This document shows positions 1-6,599 of a stretch of DNA of 15,126 nucleotides, one piece after another. Made by a program: the position numbers and the translations under genes. A model generated the notes under the pieces. That model saw only the letters and a list, made by a program, of their open reading frames with translations. It was not told where the DNA came from and ran no database searches. Each line of letters starts with the position of its first letter. The stretch's first letter is position 1. Location: NCBI GenBank assembly GCA_946621045.1, contig CAMOOA010000018.1, forward strand, positions 1 to 15,126, written 5' to 3'. Source of the stretch: an uncultured Erysipelotrichaceae bacterium (GTDB taxonomy: Bacteria; Bacillota_I; Bacilli_A; Erysipelotrichales; Erysipelotrichaceae).

Positions 1-558
1 AAGCTGATGAATGAAATGATCCTTGCGGATGTCTGCGCATCCGATCCGGACTGGTCGGTACTGCTGCTTCGTTACTTCAACCCGATCGGCGCGCATCAGA
101 GCGGACTGCTCGGTGAAGTACCGAACGGAATTCCGAACAACCTTGTTCCGTATATCGCACGTGTTGCCAACGGAACGCTCGAATATCTGCGTGTCTGGGG
201 CAATGACTATCCGACTCCGGACGGAACCGGCGTACGCGACTACATCCACGTCGTGGACCTTGCGGAAGGACATATTGCTGCCGTGAAGTATGCGCTGGAA
301 CATAAGGGCGCCGACTATATCAATCTCGGCACCGGCAACGGCTATTCCGTGCTCGAGGTTCTGCATGCATATGAAAAAGCCTGCGGAAAGGAACTGCCGT
401 ATAAGATTATGGAGCGTCGTCCGGGCGATATCGCAGAATGCTATGCGGATACCGAAAAGGCAGCCAGTCTGCTTCACTGGAAGGCGAAATACAACATTGA
501 TGAGATGTGCCGTGATTCGTGGAACTTCACGCTGAAGAATCCCGACGGCATTCAGTAA
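1..558 (+). CDS. galE: UDP-glucose 4-epimerase, C-terminal part (5' end outside window)
   Basis: Interconverts UDP-galactose and UDP-glucose in the cytoplasm (Leloir pathway, nucleotide-sugar supply for surface polymers). The reading frame is open from base 1 and runs 185 codons to TAA at 556-558. Recognisable GalE blocks are LRYFNPIGAH near residue 23, GEVPNGIPNNL, GTGVRDYIHVVDLAEGH and the later NLGTGNGYSVLEV. The first visible codons read K-L-M, matching the end of the YGxSKLM block of GalE, so the window probably opens on the catalytic lysine of the YxxxK pair. That would be residue 153 in E. coli numbering, and the visible length then fits a normal protein of about 338 residues. The Rossmann NAD-binding half lies upstream and cannot be assessed. 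A hairpin terminator follows 12 bases after the stop. Confidence 0.96.
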   Translation, partial: KLMNEMILADVCASDPDWSVLLLRYFNPIGAHQSGLLGEVPNGIPNNLVPYIARVANGTLEYLRVWGNDYPTPDGTGVRDYIHVVDLAEGHIAAVKYALEHKGADYINLGTGNGYSVLEVLHAYEKACGKELPYKIMERRPGDIAECYADTEKAASLLHWKAKYNIDEMCRDSWNFTLKNPDGIQ

Positions 559-570
559 GCATTATTCAGA

Positions 571-600
571 GGTCCTGCTCAGGCAGGATCTTTTTTCTTT
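571..600 (+). terminator. Rho-independent terminator of galE
   Basis: An 8-bp stem (GGTCCTGC at 571-578 with GCAGGATC at 583-590, one G-U pair) with loop TCAG is followed directly by TTTTTTCTTT. It lies just after the galE stop codon and converges on the terminator of the minus-strand PBP gene. Confidence 0.88.
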
Positions 601-614
601 GGGCAGGGGAAATG

Positions 615-655
615 AAAAAAAAAAAAAGATCTGAACGCAAATGTGCGTTCAGATC
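615..655 (-). terminator. Rho-independent terminator of the PBP gene
   Basis: There is a perfect 12-bp inverted repeat, 628-639 with 644-655, and a 4-base loop. On the minus strand it is followed by 13 consecutive T residues (the A run at 615-627). It sits 16 bases beyond the stop codon of the minus-strand PBP gene. Because the stem is perfect, the hairpin would form in either direction, but only the minus strand has the U tract. Confidence 0.92.
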
Positions 656-670
656 CTGATGTTATGGAGA

Positions 671-3586
671 TCAGTACGGATGGAAGTTGCCCATCTCGTC
701 CCACCAGCCTTTTTCCCACCAGTTGGGATCGTCATAGTTGATATAGCCTTCGGTCCAGGTTTCTTCGGTCCATTCCGGTTCTGCATAGGTGTGTCCTTCA
801 CAGAGAACCGTAGGAGCGTTGTCGGGAGCGGCATATTCATAATGACCTTCACACCAGCTCTGGGCTAGCTGGCCGCTGTTGGTGCAGACCCAGTACTGCT
901 GGATCCCGACATCCTCTGCCGTGAAATCCTGGATCTCACGGTCTTCCAGACCTTCATGGATCGGTTCCATGTATGCGCGCCAGAGAGGAGCCGACTGATA
1001 GTACGATGAACTGTTTGTCATCCGTACATAGTCATCTGCGGAGATCCGCAGGAAACTGGTGTAATAGGGAGTATATCCGCCGAAGGAGATAACCTGATGC
1101 TCATGCGTGCCGGTCTTTCCGCAGGACTTCACATTGGAAAGCTTTGCGTTGACACCGTATCCGTCAACCATGTTGGTTTCCATCATGTTGGTAACCAGCC
1201 ATGCGGTGGCTTTCGAGAATACACGGTGCGTTTCGACGTTGCTGCCGTCAAGAATCAGATTTCCGAAACGGTCGGTAACCTTACGATAGGCATGCGGTTC
1301 AATATAGACACCGCCGTTGGCCAGACATGCATAGGCCGCAGTCATTTCAAGCGTTGTGACGTCGGTTGCGCCGAGGGCGAGGCCTGCGGCGGTCTTGGCA
1401 AGATTCTCCGGAGCGAAGCCTTCATCCACCATGAACTTGTAGGCCTTGTCGATTCCGACATGTTCAAGAAGGAATCTTGCGGCAGGGATGTTGTGCGAGA
1501 GTTCCAGCGCGCGCCGCATCGTGATTGCGGCACCGGTGTGATCGCCGTTCGGATAGCTGTTGTCTTCGCCGTAACCCTGGATGCTCTCCTGGGTATCCAT
1601 GACGGTCGTGCCGGGGTAATCGCCGGTTTCACATGCCGGGGCATATACCGACAGCGGCTTGATGGAAGATCCGACTGCCTGTGTACTGTCGGTTGCACGG
1701 TTGAATCCTTCCGGTGCGGTAGGTTCCTCACGGCCGCCGACCATTGCGACAACTTCGCCGGTCCGCTGGTCCATGATAACCGCGCTTGCCTGAACTTCCG
1801 TGCCCGTGATCAGAGTGGGGTAGCGGTCGAAATTGGTGATCGCATCCTGAGAAATATCCTGGATGCTGGTATTGAAGCCGGTATAGATCTGATATCCGGC
1901 GGTGCGCAGCCACTGTTTCTTTTCGGTCAGCGCTTCATCCGTGATTTCCGCTTCCTCCGCCTGAAGAAGCTTTTTCGCAACATCTTCAACAGCATATTCG
2001 ACGTAGATCGGATAATCATACAGTTCGTAACGGCGGGACTGTTCAAGCACATTGAGGTGCTCATTCAGGGCAGCCTCATACTGCGTGTCACTGATCTTTC
2101 CGGTCTTATGCATCGCATAGAGAACGTTGTTTGTCCGGCGGTTGGTCGGTGTCATATCACCCTTGAGGCTGTTGAGACGGGGGTTGTATGCATTCGGCGA
2201 CTGGGCAAGTCCGGCGAGAATTGCACATTCCCGCAGGGACAGCTGATTCAGCTTCTTGCCGAAGTAGTCTTCCGCCGCAACTTTGACGCCGTAGTTGGAA
2301 TCACCGAGATACAGCGTATTCATGTACCAGACGAGAATGTCATCCTTCGACATGACTTTTTCAAGTTCCAGCGCGAGGTGAATTTCTCTTGCCTTACGCT
2401 CATAGGAGACTTCCTGGGTAAGGTGCGTATTCTTGATCAGCTGCTGGGTGATCGTGGAAGCGCCGTAACTTGCGTTGCCGGTAACCTGACCGATTACAGC
2501 GCCGACAAGACGTTTGAGGTCGATGCCGTTATGTTCATAGAAGCGCTGATCCTCGATCGCGATGAATGCATCTTTCAGCTGCTGGGGAATTTCACTCGAT
2601 TCCGCCCACTCAACATTCTCGTTGGTTCCGTATTCCGCCACAACCTTTCCGTCATGATCGTAAATTACAGATGCCTGGGAATATTCTTCACGTTTTCCGA
2701 TATCAAGCGGAGGTACATTTTTAATGAGGTTTTCAAACCACATCGTGCCGGCAAATCCGGCAATCACGCCAAGAATCATGAATCCGGCAAAGATGCCGAG
2801 CAGAATTTTTCCGGAACGGTACTTGATCAGCGGTTCGCGGCTGCCGGAAGATTTTCCGGATTTCGGCTCTGCTTTCTTCCGGGAAGAGCGCGGTTTCAGC
2901 ACGGTTTCCGCAAATGTCTTTTTGCCGGATGATCCGGTGCCGGTTGCTTTCGCTGTTTTTTCCGCCTGTTCGGAACGGACGCTCTGAACGGGCTTTTTCT
3001 TTTTCCGGGGTTTCCGAACCGGTCGTACGGGTTCTGTCGGTTCTGCCTGCGTATCCTCTGCAGAAAGGGTTTCCTGTGCCGGTGCCGGTTCTCTGACCGG
3101 TACGGGCGGAGGGGTGATCTCTGAGGAAACGGAGACTTCCGGAGCGGAAGGGGTATCTGCGTCAGATGCAGGAACTGTTTCCGCCGGGGGTTCTGTGTTT
3201 TTCTGCTTTATGGATTCCTTCGCTTCCGACTCAAGCTTTGCGAGCTCGGGGAAGAACAGGGAAACGTTCTCGGGATCTTCCGACTCAACGGCAGGTTCCG
3301 GGGTATTCAAACTGTTAACGGGTTTTGCCGGTTCTGCATGCTGAATGAGATCCTCCGGAAGATCCGGCGGAATCACAGCAGCTTCACGGTTTTCCTGTTT
3401 TTTTCCATGAACCGAGTCCGAAAACAGTTCCAGCTTACGCTCATCGCGTACTGCCGGAGCATCCGATGTTCTGACCGCTTCGCCGTTCATCACAGGGAGT
3501 TCAGGCATTTTCTTCTGCTTCCCGCTTTTTTTCGGCGTAAGACTGATATTGGACGGATTCATTTTCTTGCCATTTTGTTTCGCCAT
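671..3586 (-). CDS. Class A penicillin-binding protein (bifunctional transglycosylase/transpeptidase)
   Basis: Polymerises and cross-links peptidoglycan on the outer face of the membrane; 971 residues from the chosen ATG. Residues 1-260 are a cytoplasmic, low-complexity tail rich in Pro, Glu, Lys and Ser, including a basic patch RKPRKKKK. One membrane helix follows at about 261-284. The GT51 transglycosylase domain shows EDQRFYEHNG (catalytic Glu about 345), GASTITQQLIKN, the RKAREI block and ILVWYMNTLYLG. The transpeptidase domain shows SSIK (nucleophile Ser about 640), SHN (about 697) and KTGT (about 824). The C-terminus is a Trp- and Tyr-rich acidic tail. I chose ATG 3586 because AAGAAAG lies 9 bases upstream; an in-frame TTG at 3616 would add 10 residues but has no ribosome site. 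It resembles the PBP1/PonA group, but I do not assign a paralogue name. Confidence 0.95.
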   Translation of the reverse strand: MAKQNGKKMNPSNISLTPKKSGKQKKMPELPVMNGEAVRTSDAPAVRDERKLELFSDSVHGKKQENREAAVIPPDLPEDLIQHAEPAKPVNSLNTPEPAVESEDPENVSLFFPELAKLESEAKESIKQKNTEPPAETVPASDADTPSAPEVSVSSEITPPPVPVREPAPAQETLSAEDTQAEPTEPVRPVRKPRKKKKPVQSVRSEQAEKTAKATGTGSSGKKTFAETVLKPRSSRKKAEPKSGKSSGSREPLIKYRSGKILLGIFAGFMILGVIAGFAGTMWFENLIKNVPPLDIGKREEYSQASVIYDHDGKVVAEYGTNENVEWAESSEIPQQLKDAFIAIEDQRFYEHNGIDLKRLVGAVIGQVTGNASYGASTITQQLIKNTHLTQEVSYERKAREIHLALELEKVMSKDDILVWYMNTLYLGDSNYGVKVAAEDYFGKKLNQLSLRECAILAGLAQSPNAYNPRLNSLKGDMTPTNRRTNNVLYAMHKTGKISDTQYEAALNEHLNVLEQSRRYELYDYPIYVEYAVEDVAKKLLQAEEAEITDEALTEKKQWLRTAGYQIYTGFNTSIQDISQDAITNFDRYPTLITGTEVQASAVIMDQRTGEVVAMVGGREEPTAPEGFNRATDSTQAVGSSIKPLSVYAPACETGDYPGTTVMDTQESIQGYGEDNSYPNGDHTGAAITMRRALELSHNIPAARFLLEHVGIDKAYKFMVDEGFAPENLAKTAAGLALGATDVTTLEMTAAYACLANGGVYIEPHAYRKVTDRFGNLILDGSNVETHRVFSKATAWLVTNMMETNMVDGYGVNAKLSNVKSCGKTGTHEHQVISFGGYTPYYTSFLRISADDYVRMTNSSSYYQSAPLWRAYMEPIHEGLEDREIQDFTAEDVGIQQYWVCTNSGQLAQSWCEGHYEYAAPDNAPTVLCEGHTYAEPEWTEETWTEGYINYDDPNWWEKGWWDEMGNFHPY

Positions 3587-3658
3587 CGTTCGTTTCTTTC
3601 TTAAAAGCACATCCAAAAAGGAAAGCCGTCACCGGATTTCCTTGAGGTATGCCCGTCT

Positions 3659-3664
3659 ATTATA
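3659..3664 (-). promoter_or_regulatory. Likely -10 box of the PBP promoter
   Basis: The minus strand reads TATAAT exactly, about 73 bases upstream of the chosen PBP start. No good -35 hexamer is seen at 16-18 bases; the region upstream on that strand is T-rich (TTTTTCCCTCTTTG). This gives a predicted leader of roughly 65 nt. The position between the nagA terminator and the PBP start indicates that the PBP gene is transcribed independently of nagA. Confidence 0.55.
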
Positions 3665-3700
3665 GAACAAAGAGGGAAAAACATGTTGAATAAATCACTG

Positions 3701-3733
3701 AAAAATTAAAAAAATGCCGGAATCATCCGGCAT
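3701..3733 (-). terminator. Rho-independent terminator of nagA
   Basis: A perfect 8-bp stem (3714-3721 with 3726-3733, loop ATCA) is followed on the minus strand by TTTTTT, AA and TTTTT. It lies 10 bases beyond the nagA stop codon and upstream of the PBP promoter, so it separates the two minus-strand genes. Confidence 0.88.
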
Positions 3734-3743
3734 AAATACAGGA

Positions 3744-4901
3744 TCAGTGAAGCTGGGGAACGCCCTTGCAGAAGGTTTCTTCCACGGAGTAATCATCATT
3801 CAGCACGACAATATCCGCATCATAACCGGCGGCGAGTTTGCCGAGATGATCATCCAGTCCGAGCAGAGCGGCAGGGTTCAGCGTACAGGAGTTGATCGCG
3901 GCATCGAAGGGAACCCCGGCGCGTTCAACAAGGTTGCGAAGACCGTCATTGGTGTGCATCGTGGATCCTGCGATGCTGTGCTCCGGAATATCGGTGAGAT
4001 GGGCGCAGCCGTCTTCCCATATTTCCACTTCATGACCGCCGAAAATGAATTTGTCGCCTGGCTTGAAGCCTTTGCACATCAGCGCATCGGAAATCATGAT
4101 TGCCTTGTCGCGCCCCTTGCATGTAAAGAAGATATTCAGGGCTTCCGGCGTGCTGTGCGCGCAGTCGCAGATGATCTCGCTGTAAAGATTCCGCAGGCGC
4201 AGGGCGGCGCCGACGACACCGTTGTCACGGTGTTTGAACGGCGTCTGTGCGTTGTAGGTATGAGTGATGGATACTGCGCCGTTGGCAGCCGCCAGCATGA
4301 CGCCTTCATAGTCCGCATCGGTATGACCGATGGATACCCGCACGCCCGTGGATGCGCAGTACCGCGTCAGCGCAAAATCCGGATCATTCTCTGTGGCGAT
4401 CGTGATGAGGCGGATATTTCCTCCGGCTGCCTTCTGGTATTCCGTGAATTCTTCGACCGAGGGCGGAACGATTGCCTCGGGAGGCTGAGCTCCCTTGTGA
4501 CGGATATTCAGATAGGGGCCTTCAAAATGAATGCCGAGAATGGAAGCGCCGTCCCGTCCCGGCTGATGGGTCTTCATGACAGCTGCGACATTGGATACCG
4601 CGTTCATCAGAACCGGTTTCAACTGGGTGACGGTCGTCGCAAGAAAGCCGGTAACGCCTTCGGCAGGGATTCCTCTGGCCCAGGCTCTCAGGCCTTCGGG
4701 AGTGGCGTCGTTTGTATCCCAGCCATATGCCCCGTGACAGTGAACGTCAATGAATCCCGGGACGATCCGGCGGTTTCCGTAATCAATATCCGGTTCTGCC
4801 GTTCCGAAGGGAAGAACACGGATGATCCGTCCGTCTTCCAGTTCGAGCGCAGCTTTCATGAAACTGCCCGCTACATATACTCTTGAACTCTGAATAATCA
4901 T
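3744..4901 (-). CDS. nagA: N-acetylglucosamine-6-phosphate deacetylase
   Basis: Removes the acetyl group from GlcNAc-6-phosphate to give GlcN-6-phosphate, the first cytoplasmic step of amino-sugar use and wall-sugar recycling. The 385 residues are the usual length for this amidohydrolase-superfamily enzyme. Visible features are the PGFIDVHCHG metal motif (His54, His56), the HFEGPYLN glutamate (Glu127), IGHTDADY (His193), THTYNAQTPFKHRDNG (His214, the equivalent of the family's THLFNAM block), CAH (His249), the catalytic-type aspartate in SDA (Asp272), and NPAALLGL near the end. The C-terminal part returns to the small beta domain with GYDADIVVLND. The ATG start is supported by AGGAGG 11 bases upstream, slightly farther than usual. 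The gene is divergent from the PTS-like pair and ends at its own hairpin terminator. All catalytic positions I can check are present. Confidence 0.95.
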   Translation of the reverse strand: MIIQSSRVYVAGSFMKAALELEDGRIIRVLPFGTAEPDIDYGNRRIVPGFIDVHCHGAYGWDTNDATPEGLRAWARGIPAEGVTGFLATTVTQLKPVLMNAVSNVAAVMKTHQPGRDGASILGIHFEGPYLNIRHKGAQPPEAIVPPSVEEFTEYQKAAGGNIRLITIATENDPDFALTRYCASTGVRVSIGHTDADYEGVMLAAANGAVSITHTYNAQTPFKHRDNGVVGAALRLRNLYSEIICDCAHSTPEALNIFFTCKGRDKAIMISDALMCKGFKPGDKFIFGGHEVEIWEDGCAHLTDIPEHSIAGSTMHTNDGLRNLVERAGVPFDAAINSCTLNPAALLGLDDHLGKLAAGYDADIVVLNDDYSVEETFCKGVPQLH

Positions 4902-4912
4902 AAAACTGTGAG

Positions 4913-4918
4913 CCTCCT
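4913..4918 (-). promoter_or_regulatory. Ribosome binding site of nagA, long spacing
   Basis: The minus strand carries a full AGGAGG, 11 bases from the ATG at 4901. No in-frame start codon lies closer that still preserves the N-terminal strand MIIQSSRVYV, so the ATG is kept despite the long spacing. Confidence 0.75.
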
Positions 4919-4938
4919 GATTTTCATTCTTAACAGAT

Positions 4939-4952
4939 TCATAATATCATGA
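4939..4952. promoter_or_regulatory. Shared divergent promoter region with imperfect palindrome
   Basis: TCATAATATCATGA is a 14-base near-palindrome in which 6 of 7 base pairs match. It contains a possible -10 for nagA (TATTAT on the minus strand, 4941-4946) and a possible -10 for the plus-strand PTS gene (CATAAT, 4940-4945). Neither direction has a convincing -35. The gap between the two start codons is only about 58 bp, so one regulator bound here could control both genes. That it is an operator is inference. Confidence 0.35.
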
Positions 4953-4959
4953 GTTGGTG

Positions 4960-6126
4960 ATGAAACACTTTGGTCAGATGATCCGGAAGGCAGTCCTTCC
5001 GGTAATATGGATTCTTCCGGTTTTCGGAATTCTTGCGGGCATCGGTTACGCGCTCTGTCCGGCTGCCATGCAGGGGGGAGCGGTGGCGACCCCGGCAAAC
5101 CGGATCGGCTGGGTTCTTTCCAGAATCGCAAGTGCGGTTTATGACAACCGCGGTTTTCTTACGGCCGTTTCTGCCGGATATGTTCTGAGCGGAAACCGGC
5201 TGACCGGCGCGCTCGGAGCCCTGATGGGCATTCTGCTTTATAATTCGTTTTCTGCTTCCTCGGCGTTTGTCATGTTCGCACCGGCTGTCCTTGAGGATCC
5301 GCTTAATACGCTGGCGCTGTACGGACCTTCCGCAGTTACGGGTCTTCTGCTTGGGGGAACTGCCGCCGCTGTGCTTCGGCGCACCGGGACAGAGCGCCGG
5401 CCGCTGGTAACATTCGCTGTTCTCAGTTTTGTGCTTGCGGCTCTTGCGGCAGTGCTGATCGCGCTGCGCATTGTGCTGTTTCACGGGATTGCCGTGATTG
5501 CAGAAAAGCTGATTCCGCTAGGGCGGTCCGGCACCGGACTGTTTGTGCTTCTGAACCGTCTGCTTGCGCCGTTTGATCTGCACCGGCCGCTGAACTATGT
5601 CATTCTCGGCGAAGGCGGAGCTCATGATATGAATTACTTCTGGGGACAGGTAACCGATTCGGAATACGATCCGGGAAAATACATGTCCGGCTTCTTTGCG
5701 CCGATGATGGCCGGTATTCCGTGTGCCTGCCTGTTTCTTGCCAAACGCCCCAGTTCCGGCAGCGGGAAATTCCGGATATTTCTTCTGCTGTGTGCCATAA
5801 GTGCATTTTCATGCGGATTGTGTGAGCCGTTTGAATACTGGCTGATTCTTGCCTCGCCGCTGCTTTATGCAGGGTATTCGGTTCTGTTCGGACTGTCCGG
5901 CTGGCTGAGCGCATACAGCGGGTTCCGGGCCGGATTTGCCTGTTCCGGCGGGATGGTCGATCTGATCTTTTCCGCCGCGATGCCGGCTGCCCGGAATGCA
6001 TGGCTTCTGATTCCGCTCGGCGCGCTGTCCGGCCTGCTGTTTTTTCTGCTCTTTCGCCGGTTTCCTGCCGATAAAGGATCGGAATTCGATATAATTGAAC
6101 CGAACAATTGGGAGGAAGCGAAATGA
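4960..6126 (+). CDS. PTS EIIC-like membrane protein, glucose/GlcNAc superfamily, lacking EIIB
   Basis: Probable sugar-translocating subunit of a phosphotransferase system, 388 residues and strongly hydrophobic with around 8-10 membrane segments. The family match comes from blocks in the right order: LLYNSFSASSAF (about 93-103), LNRLLAPFDLHRPLN (His208, compare IPxGLHHxLN), YMSGFFAPMMAGIP (about 241-254), CGLCEPFEYW (Glu289, compare GITEPIEF) and CSGGMVDLIFS. It departs from the family in having Cys288 where Thr is normal, HR instead of HH, no visible FFGGKRFVPI loop, and no EIIB domain after EIIC. Three start codons follow one another (TTG 4954, GTG 4957, ATG 4960) and none has a good ribosome site; I took ATG. 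The stop overlaps the next ATG. The substrate is unknown; the neighbour nagA suggests an amino sugar. Confidence 0.8.
   Translation: MKHFGQMIRKAVLPVIWILPVFGILAGIGYALCPAAMQGGAVATPANRIGWVLSRIASAVYDNRGFLTAVSAGYVLSGNRLTGALGALMGILLYNSFSASSAFVMFAPAVLEDPLNTLALYGPSAVTGLLLGGTAAAVLRRTGTERRPLVTFAVLSFVLAALAAVLIALRIVLFHGIAVIAEKLIPLGRSGTGLFVLLNRLLAPFDLHRPLNYVILGEGGAHDMNYFWGQVTDSEYDPGKYMSGFFAPMMAGIPCACLFLAKRPSSGSGKFRIFLLLCAISAFSCGLCEPFEYWLILASPLLYAGYSVLFGLSGWLSAYSGFRAGFACSGGMVDLIFSAAMPAARNAWLLIPLGALSGLLFFLLFRRFPADKGSEFDIIEPNNWEEAK
6111..6115 (+). promoter_or_regulatory. Ribosome binding site deciding the EIIA start
   Basis: GGAGG lies inside the last codons of the EIIC-like gene, 7 bases before ATG 6123. 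It rules out the upstream in-frame TTG at 6108, which would place the ribosome site inside the coding region. Stop and start overlap as ATGA, which points to translational coupling. Confidence 0.85.
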
Positions 6127-6542
6127 TTGGTATCATGATTCTCGGGCATGCACAGTTTGCGCATGAAATGGTGAGGGTAATTGAACAGATTGAAAGCCCG
6201 CAGCGCAATCTGGTCTGTGAGGATTATCGGAAAGGGGATACCAAAGAAGGTTTTGCGGAAGCGGTGAACCGGGCAGCGGCGTCGTTTGCGCCGGATACCC
6301 AGGGGGTTCTGGTTTTTACGGACAGCGCCCGCGGCACACCGTATCATACCGCGCTTGCCTATGCGGAAACCTGCGCCAGTTATCCGGTGATTGTGATTAC
6401 CGGGGCGAATCTTCCGGCAATCGTGGAAAGCGCACTTTCCCGCAATTATATCAACGACGTGGAGATGCTGGCGGACCTTGCGGTGGAACACGGAAAAAAA
6501 CAGGTCATGCGGTTCGGCGGCGCCCAGCCGCTCCCGCGCTGA
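6123..6542 (+). CDS. PTS EIIA component, mannose family, stand-alone
   Basis: A small cytoplasmic phosphocarrier of 139 residues that would accept phosphate from HPr and pass it to an EIIB. The N-terminus IGIMILGHAQFA matches the EIIA-Man strand and loop with the phosphorylated histidine (His9 here, His10 in E. coli ManX). VLVFTDSARGTPYHTA corresponds to the VLxLTDLxGGTPxN block that packs against the active site, with SARG replacing the usual LFGG. The length fits an isolated EIIA-Man/AgaF domain; no EIIB is attached. It overlaps the EIIC-like gene by 4 bases (ATGA) and so is co-translated with it. Pairing a mannose-type EIIA with a glucose-type EIIC is not the standard arrangement. A regulatory phosphoprotein role is an alternative. 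Confidence 0.85.
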   Translation: MIGIMILGHAQFAHEMVRVIEQIESPQRNLVCEDYRKGDTKEGFAEAVNRAAASFAPDTQGVLVFTDSARGTPYHTALAYAETCASYPVIVITGANLPAIVESALSRNYINDVEMLADLAVEHGKKQVMRFGGAQPLPR

Positions 6543-6566
6543 CACCTCTCTATCTGCCGGTTTCAA

Positions 6567-6590
6567 AATCACGGCAGGGAGTGATAGAAT
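6567..6590 (+). promoter_or_regulatory. Candidate promoter directly upstream of the AI-2E-family gene
   Basis: The -10-like TAGAAT at 6585-6590 has a weak -35-like element, TTTCAA at 6561-6566, with an 18-base spacer. The -10 ends only 9 bases before the ATG at 6600, so transcription would start at or within a few bases of the start codon. The preceding EIIA gene has no terminator, so readthrough is also possible. Confidence 0.35.
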
Positions 6591-6599
6591 TTACTGGCT

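Noticed and set aside
1097..2932. 611-residue plus-strand open frame antisense to the PBP gene
   Set aside because: It lies wholly within the PBP coding region, has no ribosome site or family motif, and its composition is what the opposite strand of a real gene with this codon use gives.
3587..3616. TTG start of the PBP 10 residues upstream
   Set aside because: No ribosome site precedes it, whereas ATG 3586 has AAGAAAG at 9 bases.
3714..4886. 390-residue plus-strand open frame antisense to nagA
   Set aside because: nagA is well supported on the minus strand; this frame even begins inside the nagA terminator hairpin.
4902..4959. Catabolite-responsive (cre) site in the nagA/PTS gap
   Set aside because: I looked for TGWAANCGNTNWCA-like sequence and found no acceptable match.
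6554..6577. CTGCCG ... CGGCAG hairpin after the EIIA gene
   Set aside because: Only 6 bp with a 12-base loop and no T run, so not a rho-independent terminator; it may be chance.
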